Positions 15,947 through 25,320 are shown, counted from the stretch's first letter. The stretch: 64,000 nucleotides of DNA from RGIG4079 sp045646905 (GCA_045646905.1 JAZRLP010000035.1:1-64000); one strand, 5' to 3'. Notes: generated from the sequence alone by a model not told the origin. Numbers and translations are program-made.

Positions 15947-18900
15947 ATGTCATTTACAAGCTTTTTAAGTAAACTTTTTGGGAACAAATCTCAACGCGAC
16001 CTTAAAGAAATTATGCCTATCGTAGATAAGATTAAGGCTTTAGGTCCCCAGATGGAATCCCTCTCAAACGATGAACTTCGCGACGCAATTAACCAAGTGC
16101 GTCAATCAATCGCTGAAAGCACATCTAAATTTGAAGAGTCAAATAAAGAATTGCGTGCTAAAGTTGAAGAGTTGCCATTTGATGAACGCCAACCCATTTG
16201 GGATGAAATTGATGCAAATGAGAAGAAAATTCTCGATATCATCGAGGACCAACTCAACGAACATCTTCCTATCGTATTTGCCGCTGTAAAAGAAACAGCT
16301 GCCCGTTTTGCTAAAAATGAAACCGTAGAGGTTACTGCAACTCAACTCGACCGCGACCTCGCAGCCGAAGGCCGTGATTTCGTATCAATCGAAGGCGATA
16401 AAGCTATTTGGAAAAACCATTGGATTGCTGGTGGTAATGAAATAAAATGGGACATGATTCACTATGATGTTCAGCTCATTGGTGGTATCGTGTTGCATCA
16501 AGGAAAGATTGCCGAAATGGCAACTGGTGAAGGTAAAACACTCGTGGCTACCCTACCTGTATTCCTTCGCTCACTCTCTAAACGCGGTGTGCATGTAGTA
16601 ACTGTCAACGACTACCTTTCAAAACGAGACTCGGAATGGATGGGCCCATTATACATGTTCCATGGTTCAACAGTAGATTGTATCGACAAGCATGAGCCAA
16701 ACTCTGACGAACGCCGCGATGCATACAACTGCGACATCACATTCGGTACAAACAACGAGTTTGGTTTTGACTACCTTCGCGACAACATGGCAATGACTGC
16801 ACAAGATATGGTGCAACGCAAACATTACTATGCGATTGTCGATGAGGTTGACTCGGTGCTTATTGACGACGCTCGTACCCCATTGATTATCTCAGGTCCA
16901 GTGCCCAAAGGCGACGACCAAATGTTTAACGAATATCGTTCAAATGTGGAGAAAGTGGTACAAGCACAACGCCGTCTTGTGACTCAAATTCTCAGTGAAG
17001 CTAAAACAAAAATTGCATCTGACGACAAAGAAACTCGTAAAGAAGGGGCAATCCTTTTGTTCCGTGCGTTCAAGGGTCTTCCTAAAAATGGCGCACTCAT
17101 TAAGTTCTTGAGCCAAGAAGGTATGAAAAACATCTTGCTCGAAACTGAAGCTTATTATCTACAAGACAATAGTCGCGAAATGCCGTTCATCACCGACCCA
17201 CTCTACTTCGTTATCGATGAAAAGAATCGTAGCGTAGAGCTCACCGATAAAGGTATTGATGAATTAACTGGCAAGAGTAACGACCCTCAATTCTTCGTTC
17301 TCCCCGACATTGCTTCGCAACTCTCTGAACTCGAACATATCAACGACCTTGCCGAAAAACAACAACGCAAAGACGACTTGATGCAAAACTATGCTATCAA
17401 GGCCGAACGCGTTCACACCGTGACCCAACTTCTCAAAGCATATACCCTCTTCGAAAAAGATGTGGAATATGTAATCGACGACAACAAGATTAAAATCGTT
17501 GACGAGCAAACAGGTCGTATCATGGAGGGTCGTCGTTATAGCGATGGTCTCCACCAAGCTATCGAAGCTAAAGAAGGAGTTAAAGTTGAGGCTGCTACTC
17601 AAACATTTGCAACCATCACATTGCAAAACTACTTCCGCATGTATCACAAACTTGCGGGTATGACCGGTACTGCCGAAACCGAAGCTGGCGAGTTGTGGGA
17701 TATCTACAAACTCGATGTGGTTACAATTCCTACCAACCGCCCAATAGCTCGTTTTGACCTCAACGACCGTGTTTATAAAACAAAGAAAGAAAAATATGCC
17801 GCAGTAATTGAAGAGATTGTTCGACTCAAAGAGGAAGGACGCCCTGTGCTTGTGGGTACTACCTCGGTTGAAATCTCGGAATTGCTTAAACGCATGCTCG
17901 ATATGCGCCACATTCCATGTCAAGTGCTCAATGCTAAACTTCACCAAAAAGAAGCCGAAGTTGTTGCTCTTGCAGGTAAAAAAGGTGCTGTTACCATTGC
18001 TACCAACATGGCAGGTCGTGGTACCGACATCAAGCTCACTCAAGAAGTGAAAGATGCTGGTGGTCTTGCCATCATCGGTACCGAACGCCACGAATCTCGT
18101 CGTGTTGACCGTCAGTTGCGTGGTCGTTCAGGTCGTCAAGGTGACCCAGGTTCATCAGTGTTCTATGTATCATTTGAAGACCAATTGATGCGTCTTTTCG
18201 CTACCGACCGTGTAATGAAAATGCTCGACACTCTCGGATTGAAAGAAGGCGAAATGATTGAAGCTAAAATGGTAACCAAAGCCATTGAAAATGCACAAAA
18301 ACGCGTTGAAGAAAACAACTTTGGTATCCGTAAACGATTGCTTGAATATGACGATGTGATGAACAAACAACGCACATATATCTACAATCGTCGCCACCAT
18401 GCATTGCTTGGCGAACGCGTGGGAATTGACATTGCAAATATGCTTTACGACACTATTGAGAACTTGCTAAATACTCACGAAGCGCCCAACTTCTATGAAG
18501 ACCTCAAACTTGATGTATTTAAAGTACTCACTATTGAACTTCCATTTACCGAACAAGAATACAAAACTCTTGGCAAACAAGAACTCATTGACCGCTTATA
18601 TCAAGCTGCCAACGAAGCCCTCGACCGCAAGAGCCAACGCATCATTGAAGTTGCTCAACCTGTTATCAAAGATTGGGTTGAAAACCGCAACGCAACAGGT
18701 AAAATTTTGGTGCCTATCACCGACGGTAAACGCATCTTCAACCTTCGTGTAGATATCACTGAAGCATACAACAGCGAATGTAAAGCTATCGTAAAAGAAT
18801 GGCACAAAGCCTTGTTGCTCGTCTCTATCGATGAATTATGGAAAGAGCACCTTCGCGAACTCGACCAATTGCGTCAATCTGTTCAAAACGCTTCATACGA

Positions 18901-19285
18901 ACAAAAAGACCCATTGGTAATCTACAAGGTTGAATCGTTCCACCTCTTTGAGAATATGCTCAACAACCTCAATGTGAAGACTATGTCGGCATTGTTGCGT
19001 GGTCAAATCCACATCCAACAACGCGAAACCTCAAATGAGGAACAACCTCAACGCCAACCCGAGGTGAAACAAGCAATGCCTGAACGCCGCAACGACTATT
19101 CACAATATCGCACCTCTAAAGAGGATCTTCCTGGACAAGCTGCACAACAAGCAGCTGCATCGGCTCACCAAGGCGAGCGTCCACGCCCTCAACCAGTAAT
19201 TGCCGGTCCTAAGATTGGCCGTAACGACCCATGTCCTTGCGGCAGTGGCAAGAAATACAAAGCCTGCCACGGCAAAAATATGTAA
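15947..19285 (+). CDS. secA: Preprotein translocase ATPase SecA
   Basis: 1112 residues, the long form typical of Bacteroidetes (E. coli SecA has 901). Walker A is MATGEGKTL (about residue 190), the DEAD-type box is VDEVDSVLIDDARTPLI, and the second helicase half has TNMAGRGTDIKL and ERHESRRVDRQLRGRSGRQGDPGS. An insertion is present between residues about 310 and 430. The C-terminal zinc-binding tail CPCGSGKKYKACHG, which contacts SecB and phospholipid, is complete. SecA drives protein export through SecYEG. It has its own promoter and a strong terminator. Confidence 0.98.
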   Translation: MSFTSFLSKLFGNKSQRDLKEIMPIVDKIKALGPQMESLSNDELRDAINQVRQSIAESTSKFEESNKELRAKVEELPFDERQPIWDEIDANEKKILDIIEDQLNEHLPIVFAAVKETAARFAKNETVEVTATQLDRDLAAEGRDFVSIEGDKAIWKNHWIAGGNEIKWDMIHYDVQLIGGIVLHQGKIAEMATGEGKTLVATLPVFLRSLSKRGVHVVTVNDYLSKRDSEWMGPLYMFHGSTVDCIDKHEPNSDERRDAYNCDITFGTNNEFGFDYLRDNMAMTAQDMVQRKHYYAIVDEVDSVLIDDARTPLIISGPVPKGDDQMFNEYRSNVEKVVQAQRRLVTQILSEAKTKIASDDKETRKEGAILLFRAFKGLPKNGALIKFLSQEGMKNILLETEAYYLQDNSREMPFITDPLYFVIDEKNRSVELTDKGIDELTGKSNDPQFFVLPDIASQLSELEHINDLAEKQQRKDDLMQNYAIKAERVHTVTQLLKAYTLFEKDVEYVIDDNKIKIVDEQTGRIMEGRRYSDGLHQAIEAKEGVKVEAATQTFATITLQNYFRMYHKLAGMTGTAETEAGELWDIYKLDVVTIPTNRPIARFDLNDRVYKTKKEKYAAVIEEIVRLKEEGRPVLVGTTSVEISELLKRMLDMRHIPCQVLNAKLHQKEAEVVALAGKKGAVTIATNMAGRGTDIKLTQEVKDAGGLAIIGTERHESRRVDRQLRGRSGRQGDPGSSVFYVSFEDQLMRLFATDRVMKMLDTLGLKEGEMIEAKMVTKAIENAQKRVEENNFGIRKRLLEYDDVMNKQRTYIYNRRHHALLGERVGIDIANMLYDTIENLLNTHEAPNFYEDLKLDVFKVLTIELPFTEQEYKTLGKQELIDRLYQAANEALDRKSQRIIEVAQPVIKDWVENRNATGKILVPITDGKRIFNLRVDITEAYNSECKAIVKEWHKALLLVSIDELWKEHLRELDQLRQSVQNASYEQKDPLVIYKVESFHLFENMLNNLNVKTMSALLRGQIHIQQRETSNEEQPQRQPEVKQAMPERRNDYSQYRTSKEDLPGQAAQQAAASAHQGERPRPQPVIAGPKIGRNDPCPCGSGKKYKACHGKNM

Positions 19286-19304
19286 GATTTCAATCATCTA
19301 TATT

Positions 19305-19344
19305 ACACGAGCGTTGTCAATCGTCAACGCTCGTGTTGTTTTTA
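19305..19344 (+). terminator. Terminator of secA
   Basis: A perfect 12-bp stem (19305-19316 with 19325-19336, ACACGAGCGTTG/CAACGCTCGTGT) and an 8-nt loop are followed by TGTTTTTATT. Confidence 0.9.
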
Positions 19345-20058
19345 TTAAATCAATTAAGAGCAGAATGACAGAATTATTTTAGCATTCACCCCCTCCCCCC
19401 TTCGGGGTACTCCCCCTAAAATTATCTTCGTAAATTTCAGAGGGAGAGCTCCTTATGCTATTGGGAATATAACTATTCCTTTGTTTTTCGCAGAAAAATA
19501 GGGGGAACCTCGCAGTGCTCACGTGTGAGCGAGCAGAGCTTGTCGGCTTGTCGGTGCACGATTACGAGACTCACCGTACCAGGATTGTTCCGGAGGGGAT
19601 TAAGCAAAAATGTTATGCGTTAGCCTAACTCTCCTCCTATTCCTTGAAAAGGAGGAGTACGGCGAAGCCGGGAGGTGGTTAAACAATCTTTGGGTCAACA
19701 AAGTTATAGTTCTCTAATTATTTCCCATGACGGCATTGCCGAAGGTAATGCTTAATAGTAGCCAGGGACAATAGTGCCAATGAGAGCAATATATCAAACT
19801 TGTTTGATTATTGCTGAGTGCAGCCTATTGAAAGCCTAAGTTAATTGGCTTGAAAAGGCAATGCCCGAAATGGGTTTAAGTTGAATTTGAGTCTGGAGGA
19901 CTCGTTATTTAGGATAATTAATGTTTCTTTCAGAATCTACTCCACTTTAATACACCAACCGGGCTTATCCACTGCGTGGCTAAACCCGGCTACATACTAA
20001 TCAATCCTTACGGATTGTATTTGCTATTGATATCTTTTATCTTACGACAGTGATAGAT
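19345..20058. other. Long non-coding region with several hairpins
   Basis: About 710 bases without a credible gene. It holds palindromic pieces typical of intergenic repeats: CCCCCTTCGGGG-like runs near 19390 with a complementary AGGGGGAAC near 19500; CTCCTCC...GGAGGAG with GGCGAAGCC (about 19631-19672); a CCGGGCTTATCCAC/GTGGCTAAACCCGG hairpin (about 19958-19989, two mismatches); and CAATCC-TTAC-GGATTG (about 20002-20017). I cannot assign a function. Confidence 0.6.
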
Positions 20059-22491
20059 TTATTTCATCAGCTCAATCACAATTTCCACACGTCGGTTGAG
20101 GGCTCGACCTTCTTCTGTTTCATTTGTAGCCACATAGTCGGCCAAAGGCACCCCTTGAGCTGAAAGACGAGTGCGAGCGATGCCAAGTAACGCCAATCGG
20201 TCACTTACTGCCTTGGCACGGTTATTTGACACTCGTTTGTTTGACTCAAGCGAACCTACATTATCGGTATATCCTTTAATTATAACATTAGTTGAAGGTA
20301 ATTTCTTCAAAGTCGCTGCCACTTGTTCAATATATTTTATAGCCTGTGCATTGAGGTTAGATTTGCCGAAATCAAAAAGAATTTTGTTTTCAAAAATCAT
20401 TTTAAATGCACGATTACCATCTTCGGTAACGACTTGCTCTACAACAACTTCTTTCCCAAATGCCTCTTCAAGTTTGTTTTGTTCAAGAACAATATCATAA
20501 TTAATAAGAGCCGATTGTGATACTTCTTCTTTTTCTACAATTATCAATTCGTGGTCAGTATTTAGTCCATATTCCAAAGCAACCCAATTTTCACCATCTT
20601 TATAATAGAAAATACCATTGTATAAAATCAAGTCGGCATAAATAGGTGCAATAATTTCACTACCAAAAATTTCATCACATGCTCCATACTTGCCATCCTT
20701 GCACACTCGATAATAACGACGTCCATCAGAACATGTTTTAACGATTGATGAATAACCACGAGAAACAGGGATAAGATAATTTCCTGTGCAGTCATAAATA
20801 CCACAATAATTACCGTCACCAACTAAGAAATAACCACCATAATAAGGCATATATTTAACATTAACATATTCAGCAGGCACAATAACCTTGCCACCCACTT
20901 GCGCCCCACAAAGATTTGACTCACCCTTCAATGAAACCCACTCATAGCCGTCACGCTCACTATTTACCCCATCATTATCAATTTTGATTGCTAATCTAAA
21001 TCCATAAATAGAACACGCCATACATTCCATTCCATCAATACTATTAACTTGACAATCTTCTTTCTCATTAGCATAATGACCACCCCTTGCAGGCATAAAT
21101 GTTCCGGTCTGATTATCACGAATAGGATTAAATTTAACATGAGAATGAGTATTATAATCGCATAAACCTTCATCATACCATTCTGCAACATTTCCACTCA
21201 TATCATATAAACCCAGTTCATTTGGCTTTTTTAATTTTACATTATGTGTTCGTCCGTATTCATCACTTTCTCCACACCATGCAACATCATTTATATTGTT
21301 ACTTCCACTATATTTATAGCCTTTGCTATATTTACCGCCACGAGCAGCAAACTCCCATTGAGCTCCTGATGGCAAACAATAATTCTTTCCAGTTAAATCT
21401 CTTAATCTCTCACAAAATAGTTGAATTTCATCCCAATGGATTGATTCAACCGGTCTCTTTTTTCCCTTAAATTTGCCATCAGATACTCCCATTACTGCTC
21501 CCCATAATTCTTGAGTCACTTCGGTTTCTCCTATAAAATAATTACTTAATGTTACCTTTGAATAATTGTCTGAGCCTGATTCATTACTATAAAAATTAAT
21601 ATTATTCATATAAAAAGAGCCTCCTTCAACAGCAATCATCTTAAAGGATACCCCTTTAATATTCTCTGTAAATGTTTTGAATGGAATATTTTTAGGATAA
21701 AATCCTTGAATAGACTTTTCTTTCATATCACATGCTAATCTTAAACCAATATTTTTTGTATGAATCCATTTATAGTCACTGGTAGAATTTCTGACATTTA
21801 AAGCATTGTCCCAATCTACATGTGCTCCTCCTTTATTTATTTTACATTCTATGTCATTAAATGAGTTAGTTGAATTGCTACACCATTCCGAAACGTTGCC
21901 AGACATATCAAATATGCCCAATTCATTAGGTTTTTTCAGTTTTACTGGGTGTGTTGTATAATTATTTTCATAATCATAATACGGACCTTTACAATTCCAC
22001 GCAACATCATCTATGTTATTACTTCCACTATACTTATATCCTTTGCTATATTTACCGCCACTTGCTGCATATTCCCATTCTGCTTCTGTTGGAAGTTTAA
22101 AACCATACTTGTTATTTGTTATATTGTTTAATTTGTCAATAAATACCAAACAATCATTGTATGTAATTGTTTCAATAGGGTTTTGTGGATTATTGAATGC
22201 AGAAGGATTATATCCCATCACAGCATCCCATAACTCTTGGGTTACTTCGGTTTCTCCAATATAAAAATCGTCTATGGTTTGTTGCGAAATAGAGTCTTTG
22301 TCAGAAGCTTCCGCATCATAATTCGGAAGATTGGGACTTTTATTTTGCTGCCCCATCGTAAACGTGCCGCCTTCGACGTAAATCATTTTGAAGGAGACGC
22401 CATTAACTGTTTCGGTGAATGTTTTCTTTTGTGCAAACGAATTTAATCCAATAAAAGATAGGATTAATACTGTAAGAAAAAACTTTTTCAT
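20059..22491 (-). CDS. Two-FGE-domain, WG-like, OmpA-domain envelope protein
   Basis: 810 residues with a signal peptide (cleavage about residue 20). Residues about 28-255 and 270-505 are two tandem formylglycine-generating-enzyme (SUMF1) folds: each has IGETEVTQELW, LPTEAEWEYA or LPSGAQWEFA, and LKKPNELG.(F/Y)DMSGNV.EW. Neither has the catalytic cysteine pair, so they are probably binding folds, as in GldJ/GldK. Residues about 510-655 look like WG-type beta repeats, and about 700-810 form an OmpA C-terminal peptidoglycan-binding domain (GYTDNVG, NNRAKAV, NRRVEI). The start ATG follows a TACATTTG -7 box (22555-22548). The two FGE halves share near-identical DNA, showing recent internal duplication. 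I infer a periplasmic protein tied to the cell wall. Confidence 0.85.
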   Translation of the reverse strand: MKKFFLTVLILSFIGLNSFAQKKTFTETVNGVSFKMIYVEGGTFTMGQQNKSPNLPNYDAEASDKDSISQQTIDDFYIGETEVTQELWDAVMGYNPSAFNNPQNPIETITYNDCLVFIDKLNNITNNKYGFKLPTEAEWEYAASGGKYSKGYKYSGSNNIDDVAWNCKGPYYDYENNYTTHPVKLKKPNELGIFDMSGNVSEWCSNSTNSFNDIECKINKGGAHVDWDNALNVRNSTSDYKWIHTKNIGLRLACDMKEKSIQGFYPKNIPFKTFTENIKGVSFKMIAVEGGSFYMNNINFYSNESGSDNYSKVTLSNYFIGETEVTQELWGAVMGVSDGKFKGKKRPVESIHWDEIQLFCERLRDLTGKNYCLPSGAQWEFAARGGKYSKGYKYSGSNNINDVAWCGESDEYGRTHNVKLKKPNELGLYDMSGNVAEWYDEGLCDYNTHSHVKFNPIRDNQTGTFMPARGGHYANEKEDCQVNSIDGMECMACSIYGFRLAIKIDNDGVNSERDGYEWVSLKGESNLCGAQVGGKVIVPAEYVNVKYMPYYGGYFLVGDGNYCGIYDCTGNYLIPVSRGYSSIVKTCSDGRRYYRVCKDGKYGACDEIFGSEIIAPIYADLILYNGIFYYKDGENWVALEYGLNTDHELIIVEKEEVSQSALINYDIVLEQNKLEEAFGKEVVVEQVVTEDGNRAFKMIFENKILFDFGKSNLNAQAIKYIEQVAATLKKLPSTNVIIKGYTDNVGSLESNKRVSNNRAKAVSDRLALLGIARTRLSAQGVPLADYVATNETEEGRALNRRVEIVIELMK

Positions 22492-22547
22492 GTATAAGTG
22501 ATTTAATTGTATATAGTTATGTAACAGGATTTTCTCCTATCATTCTA

Positions 22548-22555
22548 CAAATGTA
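22548..22555 (-). promoter_or_regulatory. -7 box of the FGE-OmpA gene
   Basis: TACATTTG on the minus strand lies 56 nt upstream of the ATG at 22491. Confidence 0.45.
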
Positions 22556-22644
22556 GGGATAAAAAAGGGAAAATAAAAGAGGTGAATGAGAAATTTAAAT
22601 TACACAATTAAAAATTTCTGCGTCAACTGTGAATATCTACATGA

Positions 22645-22691
22645 GGACAAAATAAACTCAGCGAGTTTCTGCGATTTCAGCGTGAGGATAT
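22645..22691 (-). repeat. Interspersed intergenic repeat, copy 2
   Basis: Read on the minus strand it begins CCTCACGCTGAAATCGC and continues with AAACTCGCTGAGTTTATTTTGTCC, matching the element at 235-281 over most of its length with small gaps. Confidence 0.45.
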
Positions 22692-22742
22692 GAATTAAAT
22701 ATATTTTAGGTGTGTTCTTTTTATTCTTTCGGTGATTATTAT

Positions 22743-22750
22743 TACCTTTG
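22743..22750 (+). promoter_or_regulatory. -7 box of the DUF59 gene, nearly at the start codon
   Basis: TACCTTTG ends 7 nt before the ATG at 22758, which implies a leaderless or near-leaderless mRNA and argues against the upstream GTG at 22710. Confidence 0.55.
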
Positions 22751-22757
22751 TAGTATT

Positions 22758-23078
22758 ATGACAGCAGAAGAAAAATTACATATTGAAGAGAAGGTTGTAG
22801 AGATGATTAAAACCGTCTATGACCCTGAAATACCCATCGATGTATATAGTCTTGGATTGATTTACAAAATCGATCTTGCCGATGATGGCGCTTTAAATAT
22901 CGACATGACTCTCACTGCTCCCAGTTGCCCTGCTGCCGACTTTATTGTCGATGATATGCGCATGAAGGTGGAGAGCGTTGATGGCGTGACAAGTGTGAAT
23001 ATCAATATTGTCTTTGAACCTGAATGGAACAAAGATATGATGACCGAAGAGGCTAAACTCGAACTCGGATTCTTATAA
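22758..23078 (+). CDS. DUF59/MIP18-family metal-sulfur cluster assembly factor (SufT/PaaD-like)
   Basis: 106 residues. The conserved core reads VYDPEIPIDVYSLGLIY and MTLTAPSCPAAD, the DPE and T-x-x-x-C-P signatures of the MIP18 family; Cys in APSCP is the conserved reactive residue. Proteins of this family help deliver Fe-S clusters to target enzymes. The start is the ATG at 22758 because a -7 box ends 7 nt before it; the longer frame from 22710 would begin upstream of the promoter. The last codons run into the 14-bp repeat array, which supplies the stop codon. Confidence 0.85.
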   Translation: MTAEEKLHIEEKVVEMIKTVYDPEIPIDVYSLGLIYKIDLADDGALNIDMTLTAPSCPAADFIVDDMRMKVESVDGVTSVNINIVFEPEWNKDMMTEEAKLELGFL

Positions 23079-23154
23079 TGCATAGTTCATAATGCATAAT
23101 TCATAATTAATTCTAATAAATCTCGGCGAGCACTTCGTGGTTTATAATGCATAA
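23072..23154 (+). repeat. 14-bp TTCATAATGCATAA-type repeats after the DUF59 gene
   Basis: Units at 23072-23085 and 23086-23099, a half unit at 23100-23106, and a further unit at 23141-23154, separated by CTCGGCGAGCACTTCGTGG-like sequence. The first unit overlaps the last codons of the DUF59 gene. Confidence 0.75.
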
Positions 23155-23190
23155 TTAACTTAAAAGAAACTCGTTAACTCTCAATTGCCT

Positions 23191-23211
23191 CGGACACGGC
23201 ACGCCGAGTCC
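23191..23211 (+). repeat. Palindromic interspersed element, copy 2 (upstream of lpxH)
   Basis: Identical over 21 bp to 3760-3780 and followed by similar TCAATTCTCAAC- and CTCAATTTAAC-type sequence ending just before the next start codon. Confidence 0.7.
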
Positions 23212-23265
23212 TACAAGGTTCTCAACTTTCAACTCTCAATTCTCAACTCTCAATTTAACAAATTT

Positions 23266-24018
23266 GTGCGTAACAAAACATATTTCATATCTGATTTACA
23301 TCTTGGTGCTTCTTATCTAAAAAAACCTTTAGATTATGAGCGCAAGGTGGTGCGTTGGTTACAGTCAATCAAGGATTCAGCCAAGGCAATATATCTTCTT
23401 GGCGACATATTAGATTATTGGTATGAATATCGCAATGTAGTGCCCCGTGGATACACTCGTTTCTTGGGCACTCTTGCCACTCTTGCTGATGAAGGGATTG
23501 AGATACATTGGTATATCGGAAACCACGATATATGGATATTTGACTACATCCCCAACGAAATTGGGGCAACCGTTGTTGATGGCTATGAGGTAACAGAGAT
23601 TGACGGACATCGATTCTTCCTATCACATGGCGATGGCATAGGCAGCCTCAAACCGGGATTTAAATTTATTCGCAGCGTATTTCGCAACCGAGTGTGCCAA
23701 AAGTTATTCTCGAGCATCCATCCCCGCTGGACCGTTCCATTTGCTCATCGATGGTCATCGCATAGTCGCAACTTTAGCGATGAAACACCTCGTTTTTTAG
23801 GAGAGCACAAAGAGCCCTTCATTCCCTTTGCCCGCAAATGGAATGAGCAACACCAAGATTCTCAAGTTGAGTATTTTGTTTTTGGGCATCGTCACATTTT
23901 GCTCAATTACGAAATTGAGAACAACTCGCATGTGATTGTTCTTGGTGACTGGATTCACCACTTCTCTTATGCCACATTTGATGGTGAGAATCTCACTCTC
24001 GACACATTTGACGAGTAA
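23266..24018 (+). CDS. lpxH: UDP-2,3-diacylglucosamine diphosphatase (LpxH-like metallophosphoesterase)
   Basis: About 250 residues from the GTG at 23266. Calcineurin-like metal motifs appear in order: SDLHLG, GDILDYW, GNHD, SHGDG and GHRH. Together with the YEYRNV and HWYIGNHD contexts they match LpxH, which removes UMP from UDP-diacylglucosamine in lipid A synthesis at the inner membrane. The frame is open back to 23185, but residues before 23266 are encoded by the interspersed palindromic element and low-complexity sequence, so the GTG next to the conserved RNKTYFISDLH is the best start. No other lipid A gene is adjacent. Confidence 0.85.
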   Translation: MRNKTYFISDLHLGASYLKKPLDYERKVVRWLQSIKDSAKAIYLLGDILDYWYEYRNVVPRGYTRFLGTLATLADEGIEIHWYIGNHDIWIFDYIPNEIGATVVDGYEVTEIDGHRFFLSHGDGIGSLKPGFKFIRSVFRNRVCQKLFSSIHPRWTVPFAHRWSSHSRNFSDETPRFLGEHKEPFIPFARKWNEQHQDSQVEYFVFGHRHILLNYEIENNSHVIVLGDWIHHFSYATFDGENLTLDTFDE

Positions 24019-24121
24019 TGAGGTGAGTTTTTCGCCAAAATAGACGACAAATCAACAAAACATGTTTAACAACATATCATTTTTTTTGCCTACACGGCAA
24101 AAAAAGCCGACCTTTGCATCA

Positions 24122-24208
24122 CAAACCTAAAACAATCTTTTTTACCTTAAGAATTATACCTAATGGAAATCATAAGAACAAGCTCACTTTGTAGTGGGCT
24201 TGTTTTTG
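24122..24208 (+). ncRNA. Candidate small RNA or short orphan transcript
   Basis: TTTG (24085-24088), a 20-nt spacer and GACCTTTG (24109-24116, one mismatch to the -7 consensus) would start an RNA near 24122, which would end at the hairpin at 24177-24204 and its T run. The product would be about 87 nt. No recognised family; the promoter match is imperfect. Confidence 0.3.
24177..24208 (+). terminator. Plus-strand terminator after lpxH/candidate sRNA
   Basis: A 12-bp stem AACAAGCTCACT / AGTGGGCTTGTT (one G-U pair) with a 4-nt loop is followed by a T-rich tail. Confidence 0.75.
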
Positions 24209-24280
24209 TTTATGGGCATAGCTCAACTATGTTATAAATATTGTACACACTCCGCCAAAACTGCAACTCGGATGTTATAT

Positions 24281-24321
24281 AAACAAAAAAACAGCGACTT
24301 TTCTTCTCGAAAAGTCGCTGT
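24281..24321 (-). terminator. Terminator of the M23 peptidase gene
   Basis: A perfect 12-bp stem (ACAGCGACTTTT / AAAAGTCGCTGT) with a 7-nt loop; on the minus strand a T7 run follows. Confidence 0.85.
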
Positions 24322-24348
24322 CATTATTTATATCGTATTATTATGTTT

Positions 24349-25320
24349 TTATCTACGAGATTTTTTTGATTTAGACTTTGATTTGCTCTTTGACTTTGAG
24401 CTTGCAGTTGCTTTGCTTTTGCTCTTTTTAGATGATGATTTAGCCGCTTTTACTGAAGCTGATTTTGATTTTTTAGAGCTTGACTTTGTATATCTTGACT
24501 TATTTGCTTTAGAAGTATAAGTCTTTTTAGCTTGATAAGTGCTCTTTGCGTAAGACTTTTGAGCTGCAGCTGGAGAATAGTTACGAGCGTTTTGGTAAGT
24601 ATTCTTGTTGAATGTAAATACATCGCTGTGAACAGTAGCATTTGCAAAGTCAATAATCGCAGCAGGGTTAATTGCTACACCCATATAACGAGTTTCAAAG
24701 TGAAGGTGTGCACCAAAACTGCGACCAGTATTACCACCGAGACCAATAGGCTCACCTGCTTTTACATATTGATTACGCTTTACAAGGTGTTTTGAGAAGT
24801 GGCCATAAACTGTTTCAAGTCCATTGTCGTGGCGAAGTACTACATAGTTACCATAACCACCAGCTTCATAATTAACGATGCGCACACGGCCATTAAATGC
24901 GGCTCTAACAGTGTCGCCAGTGCTCAATCGCATATCAACACCACGGTGCATGCGACGGAAACGGGGACGATAGCCATAATTAGATGTTACTGCACCAGGA
25001 ACTGGCATATGATAGCCTGTAACATCAATTTTTGCGATAGCGGGGATTTCTACACCTTCATAACAATTTACGCGAGGGCTATTCCAGCCATATGATTCAT
25101 CAATATCGCTAATTGTTATTGATTCTTGTTCGTTACCGAGTACTCCGTTTACAAATTTGTTTGTTTCCTCGTTTTTAATTTTGTTGGCGTTGTTTCCTAC
25201 TCCAGCAATATAATTTTTGTGCATCATCGCATGACGATTACTTTGAGCTTGAGTAGAAACAGTTGCGCAAAGCGCGATTAAAAATAATGTTGTTGTCTTA
25301 ATAATCTTATTCAAATTCAT
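24349..25320 (-). CDS. Exported M23 (LytM-type) peptidase with Lys/Ser-rich tail
   Basis: 323 residues with a signal peptide (to about residue 25). Residues about 100-225 form an M23 peptidase: SNYGYRPRFRRMHRGVDM holds the first metal ligands (H-x-x-x-D), and FGAHLHFE the H-x-H pair, so it should be an active zinc endopeptidase cutting peptidoglycan cross-links. The last 80 residues are almost only Lys, Ser, Ala and Thr, ending KSKSKSKSKKSRR; such a basic, disordered tail could bind the acidic cell wall or LPS. A complete minus-strand promoter (25445-25415) precedes it and a strong terminator follows, so it is monocistronic. Confidence 0.9.
   Translation of the reverse strand: MNLNKIIKTTTLFLIALCATVSTQAQSNRHAMMHKNYIAGVGNNANKIKNEETNKFVNGVLGNEQESITISDIDESYGWNSPRVNCYEGVEIPAIAKIDVTGYHMPVPGAVTSNYGYRPRFRRMHRGVDMRLSTGDTVRAAFNGRVRIVNYEAGGYGNYVVLRHDNGLETVYGHFSKHLVKRNQYVKAGEPIGLGGNTGRSFGAHLHFETRYMGVAINPAAIIDFANATVHSDVFTFNKNTYQNARNYSPAAAQKSYAKSTYQAKKTYTSKANKSRYTKSSSKKSKSASVKAAKSSSKKSKSKATASSKSKSKSKSKSKKSRR

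Larger units (their letters stand above)
24019..24348. other. Gap between lpxH and the M23 gene; candidate small RNA plus two terminators
   Basis: About 330 bases without a convincing protein gene. It contains a T8GCC/GGCA7 hairpin (24080-24105), a promoter-like pair (24085-24116), and two terminators (24177-24208 plus strand, 24281-24321 minus strand). Confidence 0.6.

Noticed and set aside
17264..18091. Minus-strand open frame of 275 codons
   Set aside because: Antisense to secA; Phe/His-rich shadow of regular codon usage.
20059..22491. Active formylglycine-generating enzyme
   Set aside because: The catalytic cysteine pair is missing in both FGE domains, and no sulfatase gene is nearby.
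22710..22757. N-terminal extension of the DUF59 protein
   Set aside because: It would start with GTG upstream of the -7 box, so it would not be in the mRNA.
23185..23265. N-terminal extension of LpxH
   Set aside because: The codons are made of the palindromic interspersed element and low-complexity sequence; similarity to LpxH begins after 23266.
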